Part shown: positions 1 through 8,858 of the stretch, piece by piece | How positions within the stretch are numbered: position 1 is the stretch's first letter | Layout: each line of letters begins with the position of its first letter | Assembly: GCF_900454685.1 (NCBI RefSeq) | Contig: NZ_UATM01000032.1 | Location: 620,001-684,000 of the forward strand | Length of the DNA: 64,000 bases | Direction of reading: 5' to 3' | Source: Peptoniphilus harei | GTDB taxonomy: Bacteria; Bacillota; Clostridia; Tissierellales; Peptoniphilaceae | Notes under the pieces: model-generated | The model's input: only the letters and a program-made list of their open reading frames with translations | What the model was told of the DNA's origin: nothing | The model's database searches: none | Program-made: the position numbers and the translations under genes

Positions 1-2821
1 ATTTTGCTATAAAATTATTATTATCAACTTCTTTTTTAGTATAATTATCTTTTGAGCTTGTTACAGAAGATAAATAGTCCATGCCCCAGAAAGGAAAGTC
101 AGTTGTTTCACCATGATAAGATTTACTGAAATATTCTTCATAAATACCTCTATCCCTTATAGTCCATGGATGAAATAAAATTCCTCTATGATTAGAAAAC
201 TGAGCTTGTTCATAATTTGCAAGTGACATGTTGTTGTTGAAAAAAGCATTCATAGGGCTTAAAGTTTCTGTAAGTTTTTTTACAGCCAAAGTTTTTGGAG
301 TAATAGCAGTAGTTACTCCACCTAAATAACCAACAGATATTTCTGGCATAAATTCTCTCATTTTTTCGCATTGTTCTTTACTAAACGAAATAAAAATTAC
401 TCGGTCTTGCATATTGTGCTTATAAACAGTATCTCTTAAATAAGATCCAATATTTAGATTGCCACTTTTTATTTCAATTACATGTATTATGTCGGAGTCC
501 TTACTAGCATCAAAAAACTCATCTAGAGTTGCTATGCCTTCGTCAGGCTTTTCTTTGTATTTAATTTCCTTTAATTCTGAAGAAGTTAAGTCTTCAACAA
601 GCACATCTTTATTTGAAAGCCTACCTGTTCTTGCGTCATGATTCATAACAAGTACATTATCTTTTGCAAGATACACATCAGACTCTGCAGCATCTGCATG
701 TATAGCCATTGCAGCCTTTAGTGCTGATATAGAATTTTCCGGTAGATTTGCCCCTGCCTTTAGATTTAATTCAGGAATATCAATAGGAATATCTGTGTGT
801 ACAGACCTATGAGCCGCTATTATTGTATTTCTAGTCAAGATATTTCCAAGGGATGGATCCTTAAAAGACTCAATAAAATTAATGGCGTCAAGTGGTTTTT
901 CCGTAACAATTCCATAGGCCCCAGACAAAATATTGTTATAGAGACTCTTGTCTTCCGAATCTGAAAGAACCCATGTTGCAATAGCTCTAGCTTGAATATA
1001 TTTGATGTTTTCTCTCTTGGCAAGTTTTTGTGGGATTAGAGCGATCCTTGAATTGGATTTATTTGTTTCGTGAACAATATTAATTAAATTATCCCTTGAA
1101 ATTTCCTTGTCAGTAAAATCTAAGACGCCTCTCATGCCAGTATGATTTGTAATTTCTTTTATGATTTCTGGATTTTTAGAAATAATAAAAGCATCAACAA
1201 TTTTATTATTATCTATAAATCTTGATAATTTAAAAGCTGTACTTTCAGAATTAGTTCTAAAGGCAATCATTGCATTTTTCTTTATAGACTCAATAGCTGA
1301 ACCTAGAGGGATTTTAGCGTTAGATGCTATTACATTTAAATCTTCATCTAAATCAAAAATTATTGTGGCTGGTCTCTTAATTCCTGATGCCAAGGAGGTA
1401 AAATTATTAGAATTATTTGCCACAATTGTTGGTGGGATTTGAATTTGAGTTTTTGGTTGATAAATATTACTTACATATTCATTTTGGATATCGTCAATGA
1501 CAATTTCTTTTGGAAGATTTTTCGGAATTTCACCAGTAACTTTGAGACTTTTTAACTCAGCATTTGCATTATTATAAGAAAAAGCAATTTTTCCATCTCT
1601 ATCTTCAATAGGAAGACTTGAAACAACTAAAAGTTCGTCATTTATATACTCTCTCACTTCATTACCTTCTACTACAATTGTTAACTTGTAAGGAGTATTG
1701 TCTTTTAATACTTCCTTATATGGACTAGTTGCTTTTACATTCCAATTGCCTGAAGGGGTCATGTTGGCAAACTCGACACCATTTGTTGCAGTTGCATTTT
1801 TTCTTATAGCCATTTGCCAAAAGGACCAAGTATTTTCATTTGGATTAATTGGTTTAAGACCGTAGGAAAGGGCAATCCATCTTGAATTATTAGCTCCGCC
1901 GTTGTGGATAACCTCAGCCTCAATAGTGTAGTTTCTTCCGTAATTTGATATTGGAAGCACAACATTACCGTAAGGACTTGAGTTATTTTTTTCAATTTTC
2001 AAACTGCCATTTTCAATAAGAGAGTCATTTTCTGTTATCTGTCTAAGACTTGAATATCTCAATATTTTAGGGTCATCAAAATTTATATTTACATCAGAGT
2101 TTATATAAAGAGGCTCTTTAACTAGGTCTTGCTTATCATTCTTTGACCAAATTGAAATTTCATAACATTTTTTAGTTTTATTATAAATAATTTCATTTTC
2201 AAATTGGTCTCCTAGGGATAGATCAACTTGATCTTTAATAGTATTGACATTAACCTCATTATTTGGGAAGGCAAAATTTGATTTTTGGATAAAATCCATT
2301 GCTTCTTGAGAGTTATTTATGTTAGTTATTGATGAGCGAAAGTTTACATTGTGTGATAAATTTTCATCCACATAATCAGGCTCATCAGTTTCAATAAAGG
2401 GTTCAAAACTTGTCACTGACGCATGTGAATTTTGAGTATTTAAAGCTAAGATTAAAGAAAAAGTTGATGTTCTTATATTAACAATAATATCTTCATCTAT
2501 ATTTGAATCTACTTTTAGGTTAAAAGAATTATTTTCAGTTTTAATTTGTAAAGGTTTTGGGGTATAGTCGAATTTTTCTTCATTTATAAATACATCGCCG
2601 CTGCCTTCTAATACTGAAATTTCTGTGTTCTCTTCAGGATTTAATCTAAACAATTTTGGAAATTCAATTGTTAAATTAATACTTCCACCGCCACCTGAAC
2701 TTTGAATTTTTATGTCCTTACTTGTTAGAGCAAAAGTGTTTACAAGTATATTGGACATAAAAAGTAATATGACTAAAAAAGATAAAGTCATTTTTCTAAA
2801 AGTTTTTTTAAATATTTTCAT
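1..2821 (-). CDS. Secreted glycerophosphodiester phosphodiesterase-like protein (3' end outside window)
   Basis: The frame is open from the ATG at 2821-2819 to the window edge (940 codons). An AGGAGA-type RBS precedes it. Residues 1-30 are a signal peptide (Lys-rich start, hydrophobic core, TFA end). A middle region (about 270-430) looks like a concanavalin/LamG-type jelly-roll. The C-terminal part carries a GDPD barrel: H671-R672, P694-E695-N-S, an E-S-D metal motif and an N-H-D motif, the usual general acid/base and Ca-binding positions. The enzyme family cleaves glycerophosphodiesters to glycerol-3-phosphate and an alcohol. A segment before it (about 460-660) resembles a second, catalytically degenerate GDPD fold. 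It is probably exported or wall-associated. Substrate unknown. The C-terminus is not visible. Confidence 0.8.
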   Translation of the reverse strand, partial: MKIFKKTFRKMTLSFLVILLFMSNILVNTFALTSKDIKIQSSGGGGSINLTIEFPKLFRLNPEENTEISVLEGSGDVFINEEKFDYTPKPLQIKTENNSFNLKVDSNIDEDIIVNIRTSTFSLILALNTQNSHASVTSFEPFIETDEPDYVDENLSHNVNFRSSITNINNSQEAMDFIQKSNFAFPNNEVNVNTIKDQVDLSLGDQFENEIIYNKTKKCYEISIWSKNDKQDLVKEPLYINSDVNINFDDPKILRYSSLRQITENDSLIENGSLKIEKNNSSPYGNVVLPISNYGRNYTIEAEVIHNGGANNSRWIALSYGLKPINPNENTWSFWQMAIRKNATATNGVEFANMTPSGNWNVKATSPYKEVLKDNTPYKLTIVVEGNEVREYINDELLVVSSLPIEDRDGKIAFSYNNANAELKSLKVTGEIPKNLPKEIVIDDIQNEYVSNIYQPKTQIQIPPTIVANNSNNFTSLASGIKRPATIIFDLDEDLNVIASNAKIPLGSAIESIKKNAMIAFRTNSESTAFKLSRFIDNNKIVDAFIISKNPEIIKEITNHTGMRGVLDFTDKEISRDNLINIVHETNKSNSRIALIPQKLAKRENIKYIQARAIATWVLSDSEDKSLYNNILSGAYGIVTEKPLDAINFIESFKDPSLGNILTRNTIIAAHRSVHTDIPIDIPELNLKAGANLPENSISALKAAMAIHADAAESDVYLAKDNVLVMNHDARTGRLSNKDVLVEDLTSSELKEIKYKEKPDEGIATLDEFFDASKDSDIIHVIEIKSGNLNIGSYLRDTVYKHNMQDRVIFISFSKEQCEKMREFMPEISVGYLGGVTTAITPKTLAVKKLTETLSPMNAFFNNNMSLANYEQAQFSNHRGILFHPWTIRDRGIYEEYFSKSYHGETTDFPFWGMDYLSSVTSSKDNYTKKEVDNNNFIAK

Positions 2822-2970
2822 ATTTCTCCTTTCTAATAAAAAAATAGTATAAATAATAAATCTATCCTTTAGGATATTACAGAAAAATTCTAAAGATTTT
2901 GTTAACTTATTTTTTATTTATTGTAAATTTTTAATAAAGCATTAAGTGTTTTTCTAGCTTTACTAATGAA

Positions 2971-3025
2971 ATATTTGTAAAGAAAAACAACTACAATTTA
3001 CAAAATATGGAAAGATTGTTATAAT
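2971..3025 (+). promoter_or_regulatory. rex promoter with flanking inverted repeat
   Basis: TTTACA (2997-3002), a 17-bp spacer and an extended -10 (TG at 3017-3018, TATAAT 3020-3025) form a strong sigma-A promoter 24 bases before the rex start. ATATTTGTAAA (2971-2981) and TTTACAAAATAT (2997-3008) are near-perfect inverted arms separated by 15 bases, the second covering the -35. This could be an autoregulatory operator; it is not the compact 18-bp consensus Rex box. Confidence 0.6.
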
Positions 3026-3048
3026 ATAAACAATTAGGAGGTGTTAAT

Positions 3049-3678
3049 TTGCCGAAGGATGCAAGGAGTATTTCCGAAACCGTAATAAGGAGAATGCCAG
3101 TCTATCACAGATACTTAAAAGAACTCATAGAAGATGGAGTGGAGAGAGTTTCTTCTAAGGAACTTAGTGGCCTCACTGGTTTTTCTGCTTCGCAAATTAG
3201 ACAGGACTTAAATAATTTTGGGGGATTTGGCCAACAGGGATATGGTTACAATACCAAGGCTCTTAAAGACCAGGTTGATAAAATTCTTGGAATAGACAAG
3301 TCTTACAAGAGTATAGTAATTGGTGCAGGTAGACTTGGACAAGCCATTGCAAGATACAATGGATTTAGGGATTCTGGTTTTAATGTCATTTCACTTTTTG
3401 ACATTAAAGATGACATAGAAGACATTAGTGGGATCAAGGTCCGTAATATGAAGGACTTAGAAAATTACATAAGAGATGAAGGTGTAGACGTTGCAATTAT
3501 CACTGTGCCAAGAGAAGTCTGTGAAGAGGTGGCAGATAGGGTAATTGATGCAGGTGTAAAGGGAATTTGGAACTTCGCACCCTACGACCTAAAGGGACCG
3601 GAAGGCATTGTGGTTGAAAACATAAGACTTAACGACTCACTTCTAACCCTATCTTATTTTATGAAAGAAATTAGCTGA
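3049..3678 (+). CDS. rex: Redox-sensing transcriptional repressor Rex
   Basis: 209 residues, the normal family length. The start is TTG at 3049, with AGGAGG at 3036-3041. The N-terminal winged helix (about 1-80) contains the conserved stretch ending in RQDLNNFG, typical of Rex DNA-binding domains. A Rossmann fold follows with GAGRLG at 92-97. Rex is a homodimer that senses the NADH/NAD+ ratio and represses fermentation and respiration genes when NAD+ is high. It has its own promoter and terminator, so it is monocistronic here. Confidence 0.95.
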   Translation: MPKDARSISETVIRRMPVYHRYLKELIEDGVERVSSKELSGLTGFSASQIRQDLNNFGGFGQQGYGYNTKALKDQVDKILGIDKSYKSIVIGAGRLGQAIARYNGFRDSGFNVISLFDIKDDIEDISGIKVRNMKDLENYIRDEGVDVAIITVPREVCEEVADRVIDAGVKGIWNFAPYDLKGPEGIVVENIRLNDSLLTLSYFMKEIS

Positions 3679-3703
3679 CCTATTATTTAATAATAGGTTT
3701 TTT
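3679..3703 (+). terminator. Rho-independent terminator of rex
   Basis: CCTATTATT and AATAATAGG form a stem directly after the TGA stop, followed by six T. It lies just 22 bases before the next gene, so the glycosylase is either poorly coupled to rex or has its own weak start. Confidence 0.8.
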
Positions 3704-3724
3704 ATTTATAGGAGTTTTTTATTG

Positions 3725-4601
3725 ATGAAGATAAATTTTGATGAAGGCTTTTGCAAGATCACTGACCTAGAAGAATTTGACCCAAGAGATATTTTCACTT
3801 GTGGCCAGGCCTTTAGGTGGTACGAAGAAGAGGACGGGTCTTTTACCTTTGTAACCCATGGCATAGTTGCCAATGCAAAAAAAAGTTGGGGATGAAATAA
3901 TTTTAAAGGGAGTAGATGAAAAGTCCTTTGAGGAAATTTTTTATGACTATTTTGACCTTTCTCGTGACTACAAAATAGTAATGGAAGAACTTTCCAAAGA
4001 CGAGGTAATGAAAAGGGCAACAGAATATGGTAAGGGAATAAGGATCCTTAACCAAGACAAGTTTGAGACAATTATCTCTTTTATAATTTCTGCCAACAAC
4101 CAAATACCTAGAATCCAAAAGGCAATTGAAAAAATTTCGGAAATGTATGGGGACTATCTTGGAGAGGATGAGAATAGAAAATACTATTCCTTCCCAAGTC
4201 CAGACCAGCTTGCCCTTGCCAAGCCAGAAGACCTTCGTGAATTTGCAAGGGTTGGCTTTCGTGACAAGAGGATAGTTGAAGCATCAAAATTAATTGCATC
4301 AGGTCAAGTTGACATCAATAAAATTCAAGACATGGATCTTGAAGATGCAAGAAAGGAACTCCAAATCCTTCCAGGAGTTGGGCCAAAGGTTGCCGACTGC
4401 ATCCTCCTCTTTGCCTTTGACAGGAAGGAGTCCTTCCCAGTTGACGTGTGGATAAAGAGGGTTATGGAGGAATTATATTTAAAAGAAGTGACACCAAAGT
4501 CAAAGATTGCCATGCGTGGAAGAGAAGTATTTGGCAAGAACGCAGGCTTTGCCAACCAATATCTCTTTTATTATGGAAGAGAGAACAAGTTGGGCAAGTA
4601 A
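3725..4601 (+). CDS. 8-oxoguanine DNA glycosylase, OGG1 type (apparent +1 frameshift)
   Basis: Two frames together make one normal protein. From ATG 3725 the first part encodes the OGG1 N-terminal domain including CGQAFRW. It hits TGA at 3893 just after a run of eight A (3877-3884). Reading seven A would join it smoothly to the second frame, which ends at 4601. The second frame carries the helix-hairpin-helix LPGVGPKVADC with catalytic Lys at 4386-4388 and Asp in PVDVW at 4443-4445. The Lys-Asp spacing of 19 equals that of human OGG1 (K249/D268). The enzyme removes 8-oxoguanine and nicks by beta-elimination in base excision repair. The break is either a homopolymer sequencing error, a real mutation or a slippage site. 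Confidence 0.8.
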
Positions 4602-4625
4602 TTTATAAACTTATAAGAAATAAAG

Positions 4626-4657
4626 AAAGACTGAGTTTTTATGACGCAGTCTTTTTT
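4626..4657 (+). terminator. Rho-independent terminator
   Basis: AAAGACTG (4626-4633) pairs with CAGTCTTT (4647-4654), followed by a T run. It ends the glycosylase transcript. Confidence 0.75.
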
Positions 4658-4705
4658 CGTGGATTTTTAATTCTTATTAATCTTTTTTAATTTTTCAAAA
4701 GAAAA

Positions 4706-5860
4706 TCACTTTTGAAAGATTTCTAATTTTTCTATCCTATCAAAGGCTTCGTTGATCCTGTCCTTGTTAACAGTAACGGCAATTCTTATAAAGCCATCGC
4801 CTGCAGCACCAAAGGCCTTGCCATCAATTAAGTTAACGTGGGCCTTTTCTAAAATTTCTTTTACAACTTCGTCAGTTGTCATGCCTGGGACAGAAATTTT
4901 TGGGAAGATGTAAAAAGTTCCCTTTGGTCTCATAACTTCAACGTGATTTAATTTCTTTAGCCTGTCATAAGCAAGATACATCCTCTCCTTGTATTCTTCT
5001 GCAAGGGGCGGACAGATTCTTTTCCTGTTTTCGATGCCAACAACGCCTGCGTATTGGCAAATTGTTGGGACTGCGTAAACTGTGTTTGTGTGAATGGAAG
5101 TCATGGACTTAATAAGGTCCTTGTGGGCAACAATTGCACCAAGCCTCCAGCCAGTCATTACATAGTCCTTGGACATTGAAGAGATTGAAATCACCCTGTC
5201 AAAGTTTTTATCCCACTTGATCATTGGAGTGAAGGCAGACTCGTAGGAATAAATTGTGTAGATGTCGTCACAAATCACTAAGATGTCGTGTTTAACAGCA
5301 AGATCATAAATTTCTTTTAGGGTCTCGTCACTATAAACTGCCCCAGTTGGATTGTTGGGAGTGTTTATTATAATGGCCTTAGTCTTTTCATTTATTAATT
5401 TTTCAAGTTCAGATGGAATAATGTCAAAATCATTTTCGAACTTTGTGTCATAGAAGACAGTTTTACCACCAGCCATGTCAACTTGGTCTGGGTAGACACT
5501 AAAGTAAGGTGAAGGAACCATTACTTCATCGCCTTCTTCTAGGATAGCTTGAAGGATTAAAAACATTCCTTCAGTTCCTGACATAGTGATCATAACTTCA
5601 TCAGGGTCGCAAGCCACCCCAAAGTCTTCCTTATAAAAGTCTGCTATGGCCTTTCTTAGACCTATGTAACCTTGTGGATCTGCGTAGTGGGTGTGACCTG
5701 CCATTTGTGAGTCGTAGGCTTCCTTTATTATGGCTTCGTCAGTAGCAAGGTCTGGGTCACCAACGCCAAAGTTGATAAAATCATCATAGATTTCTGAGTA
5801 GTCAACAGCGTAAATAGATTCTTCAACATCCCTATATTTTTCACGGATAAATTTCTTCAT
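4706..5860 (-). CDS. PLP-dependent aminotransferase, class I/II
   Basis: 384 residues, the usual length for a fold-type I aspartate aminotransferase family member. The Schiff-base lysine is K231 in SMSKDYVMTGWRLG, the alpha-carboxylate-binding Arg follows at 239, and N170 in NNPTG with the D198-D199 pair marks the cofactor pocket. It transfers an amino group between an amino acid and a 2-oxo acid in the cytoplasm. The exact substrate cannot be read from sequence; the aspartate/alanine/aromatic subgroup is possible. It is convergent with ogg and divergent from murA, with an AGGGAGG-like site before the ATG. Confidence 0.88.
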   Translation of the reverse strand: MKKFIREKYRDVEESIYAVDYSEIYDDFINFGVGDPDLATDEAIIKEAYDSQMAGHTHYADPQGYIGLRKAIADFYKEDFGVACDPDEVMITMSGTEGMFLILQAILEEGDEVMVPSPYFSVYPDQVDMAGGKTVFYDTKFENDFDIIPSELEKLINEKTKAIIINTPNNPTGAVYSDETLKEIYDLAVKHDILVICDDIYTIYSYESAFTPMIKWDKNFDRVISISSMSKDYVMTGWRLGAIVAHKDLIKSMTSIHTNTVYAVPTICQYAGVVGIENRKRICPPLAEEYKERMYLAYDRLKKLNHVEVMRPKGTFYIFPKISVPGMTTDEVVKEILEKAHVNLIDGKAFGAAGDGFIRIAVTVNKDRINEAFDRIEKLEIFQK

Positions 5861-5955
5861 AAAAACCTCCCTTTATTTCTAATAATTCATTTTATCATAA
5901 ATAAATATTTTATTAATAGGCGTTGTTTTAATTCCTTAAATAATAAGATTCTCTA

Positions 5956-5964
5956 TGATATAAT
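5956..5964 (+). promoter_or_regulatory. murA extended -10 promoter
   Basis: TGATATAAT (TG at 5956-5957, TATAAT 5959-5964) is an extended -10. No good -35 is seen. The leader to the TTG start is about 30 bases and includes GGGGAGGA. Confidence 0.55.
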
Positions 5965-6000
5965 TAATTTAATATAAATAAAAATAGGGGAGGAATCCTT

Positions 6001-7248
6001 TTGGATAAAATATTAGTAAAATCAAAGGGCCCACTAAAGGGCAAGGTTAGAATTTCTGGTGCGAAGAACGCAGCTCTTCCAATTTTGGCAGCGACTATTC
6101 TTGGCACAGAAAAAATTATTTTGGAAGACGTGCCAGAGCTAAAGGACGTTGAAATAATTACAGAAGTCCTAAGAAAGCTTGGACTTAAAATAGAAAAAGA
6201 TGGCAACAGACTTGAGATTGATCCAAGTGGACTTAATTCTTATGAAACTGACTACGAACTTATGAGCAAGATGAGGGCATCATTCTTGGTTATGGGACCT
6301 CTTCTTGCAAAGTTAAATAAGGCCCACAACTCTCTACCTGGTGGATGTAACATTGGATCAAGACCAATTGACCTACACTTAAAGGGCTTTAGGGCATTAG
6401 GTGCAAATATAGAGATGACTCACGGAGAAATTATGGCTGAGTGCGACAAGCTTGTTGGCACAAGAATTTATCTTGACTTCCCATCAGTTGGGGCAACAGA
6501 AAATATTATGACTGCAGCAGTTCTTGCTGAAGGCGAAACTATTTTGGAAAACTGTGCCATGGAACCAGAAATTGTTGACCTTGCAAACTTCCTAAATAAA
6601 ATGGGAGCCAAGGTGACAGGTGCAGGAACTTCTACAATAAAGATCAAGGGTGTAGAAAAGTTGACTGGTTGCACTCACCAAATTATTCCAGACAGGATTG
6701 AAGCAGGAACCTTTATGGTAGCTGCAGCAATTACTGGTGGAGACATCACAATTGAAAATATTATTACTTCCCACTTAAAACCAGTTATAGCAAAGCTAGA
6801 AGAAACTGGTGCTCAAGTAATTGAAAATGGAGATACTGTTAGGGTGATAGGCAAAGATGAAATTAAACCAATTGAAATCAAAACCCTACCTCATCCAGGC
6901 TTTCCAACAGATCTACAAGCACAGTTCATGGCTCTATTAACTCAAGCTGAAGGACAATCTTCTATTATAGAGACAGTTTTTGAAAATCGATTCATGCACG
7001 CCGATGAACTTAAGAAAATGGGTGCAAAAATCAAAGTAGTAGATAGAGAAGCTATACTTTTGGGTAAGAACAAACTATACGGATCCAAAGTTGCTGCAAC
7101 TGATTTAAGAGCAGGAGCTGCCCTTATACTTGCAGGCTTAGTTTCCGAAGGAGAAACTGAAATCTCTGAAATTCATCACATCGATAGAGGATATGAAAAA
7201 ATTGAAGAGAAATTTAGAAATCTTGGAGCCGATATCAAAAGAATCTAA
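6001..7248 (+). CDS. murA: UDP-N-acetylglucosamine 1-carboxyvinyltransferase
   Basis: 415 residues with a TTG start behind GGGGAGGA. It catalyses the first committed step of peptidoglycan synthesis, adding enolpyruvate from PEP to UDP-GlcNAc. K22-N23 (SGAKNAALP) and Cys116 in PGGCNIGSRPID, the fosfomycin-reactive cysteine, are both present. GFPTD supplies the catalytic Asp. The gene starts a run that continues into a peptide ABC transporter, ten bases or so downstream, so the two are probably co-transcribed although functionally separate. Confidence 0.96.
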   Translation: MDKILVKSKGPLKGKVRISGAKNAALPILAATILGTEKIILEDVPELKDVEIITEVLRKLGLKIEKDGNRLEIDPSGLNSYETDYELMSKMRASFLVMGPLLAKLNKAHNSLPGGCNIGSRPIDLHLKGFRALGANIEMTHGEIMAECDKLVGTRIYLDFPSVGATENIMTAAVLAEGETILENCAMEPEIVDLANFLNKMGAKVTGAGTSTIKIKGVEKLTGCTHQIIPDRIEAGTFMVAAAITGGDITIENIITSHLKPVIAKLEETGAQVIENGDTVRVIGKDEIKPIEIKTLPHPGFPTDLQAQFMALLTQAEGQSSIIETVFENRFMHADELKKMGAKIKVVDREAILLGKNKLYGSKVAATDLRAGAALILAGLVSEGETEISEIHHIDRGYEKIEEKFRNLGADIKRI

Positions 7249-7263
7249 GAAAGGACGATGATA

Positions 7264-8790
7264 ATGAAGAAAAAAATAATTATTGGAATGCTTTTAGTGC
7301 TTTCCCTATTTATGACAGCTTGCTCCTCCAAGGACAAGGGTGATGGAGAAGGAAAGATATTAAAAGTTGCAGTTTCAGAAGATACAACGTCTCTTGAAAC
7401 TTCTTCAATAGATGATGACTATGCTGTAAATATCTTACTCCAAGTTTATGATACTTTGGTAAAAGTAAATGAAGATGGGAAGATTGAAAACTCTCTTGCA
7501 GAATCTATTGAAAACCCAGACCCACAAACTTTTAAGATAAAGTTAAGAGAGGGAGTTAAGTTCTCCAATGGAGATCCTCTAACAGTAGATGATGTAATAT
7601 TTACACTAAATAGGGCCGCAGAAACTGACAAGTTCAAACCATTTTATGGAAAAATCGACAAGAATTCTTATCAAAAAGAAGACGACTTGACTTTCTCCTT
7701 TAAATTAACTGAACCAGATGCTGCTTTCTTAAACTCACTTTCTCACCCAGCAGTTTCAATCCTTTCAAAGGCTTATGTTGAAGGTGGAGCAGATCTTGCT
7801 ACTGAACCAATGGGAACAGGACCTTTTGTATTAGACGAATGGATTCAAAATGACCACGCTACTTTCTCAGTAAATGAAAACTATTGGGGAGACAAGCCAC
7901 AAATTGCTGGAATCGAAATGAAGGTTATTCCAGAAGCATCTCAAAGAATTATTGAGCTTGAATCTGGTGGAGTAGACTTAGCTTATAAGGTTGATCCAAG
8001 TGAAATTCCTAATATCGAAGAAAATGACGAATTAAAACTTTACAGAAAGTTAGACAACTCAGTTCACTTTATTGGATTTAACATGGAAAAGGCACCTTTT
8101 GACAAGAAGGAAGCTAGAGAAGCTATGGTAAATGCCATTGATATGAATACAATTTTTGAAACTGTTTATATGAACAGTGGAAATCTTGCAACAAGTCCAA
8201 TTAACCCTAACTTTAAATATTCTATTGCAGATTCCCTTGAAACAAATAAGGTTAACAAGGATAAGGCAAAGGAACTTTTTGCAGCAGCAGGTATGGGGGA
8301 AGGAACAAATCTTTCAATCTACACATCTGACAACACCCAAAGAGTTAATGTTGCAACTATGATGCAAGCCCAATTAAAGGAATATGGAATTGGACTTAAT
8401 GTGGAAAGACTTGAATGGGGTGCTTTTGTTGACGCACTTAAGAGACGAGAACATAATATGTTTATTATGAGCTGGAACCCATCAATTGTAGATGCTCACT
8501 ATGAACTTTTCCAACCATTCCATTCATCAAACAAGGGCCAAGGACCAAACTACATGTACTTTGGCAATGAAGAACTTGATAATTTAATGAAGGAAGGTCT
8601 TTCAACAGTTGATGAAGCAAAAAGAGCAGAAATCTATAAGAGGGCTCAAGAGCTTATAAATCAAGAATATCCATGGTTATACATTTGCTATGGTGAAACA
8701 CTTGTGGCAGCTAACAGTAGTGTAGAAGGACTTAAGCTACTTCCAGGATATGCGCAAGAACTTAAAGATGTAAAATTATTAGAAAATTAA
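7264..8790 (+). CDS. Oligopeptide/dipeptide ABC transporter substrate-binding lipoprotein
   Basis: ATG 7264 is preferred over ATG 7258 because AAAGGA at 7250-7255 is then 8 bases away. The 508-residue product starts with a lipoprotein signal ending LFMTAC, making Cys20 the lipidated residue. The rest is a type 5 solute-binding protein (SBP_bac_5), with the family's GTGPF motif and the usual length near 500. It captures peptides (or nickel chelates or other family ligands) outside the membrane and hands them to the permeases encoded next. Confidence 0.9.
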   Translation: MKKKIIIGMLLVLSLFMTACSSKDKGDGEGKILKVAVSEDTTSLETSSIDDDYAVNILLQVYDTLVKVNEDGKIENSLAESIENPDPQTFKIKLREGVKFSNGDPLTVDDVIFTLNRAAETDKFKPFYGKIDKNSYQKEDDLTFSFKLTEPDAAFLNSLSHPAVSILSKAYVEGGADLATEPMGTGPFVLDEWIQNDHATFSVNENYWGDKPQIAGIEMKVIPEASQRIIELESGGVDLAYKVDPSEIPNIEENDELKLYRKLDNSVHFIGFNMEKAPFDKKEAREAMVNAIDMNTIFETVYMNSGNLATSPINPNFKYSIADSLETNKVNKDKAKELFAAAGMGEGTNLSIYTSDNTQRVNVATMMQAQLKEYGIGLNVERLEWGAFVDALKRREHNMFIMSWNPSIVDAHYELFQPFHSSNKGQGPNYMYFGNEELDNLMKEGLSTVDEAKRAEIYKRAQELINQEYPWLYICYGETLVAANSSVEGLKLLPGYAQELKDVKLLEN

Positions 8791-8798
8791 TTTTTTTT

Positions 8799-8830
8799 GA
8801 AATTCACCAAGTTCTTATTTGGTGAATTTC
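8799..8830 (+). terminator. Intercistronic stem-loop after the binding-protein gene
   Basis: GAAATTCACCAA (8799-8810) pairs with TTTGGTGAATTTC (8818-8830) around a 7-base loop. The following T tract is weak. Such a hairpin between a binding protein and its permeases usually lets the binding protein be made in excess by partial termination or by 3'-end protection. Confidence 0.65.
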
Positions 8831-8858
8831 GTCTTTTCTAGGAAAGAAAGGATTAGAT

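Noticed and set aside
3867..4601. A separate short glycosylase starting at TTG 3867
   Set aside because: It would lack the N-terminal OGG1 domain that is encoded directly upstream in the other frame, and it has no RBS.
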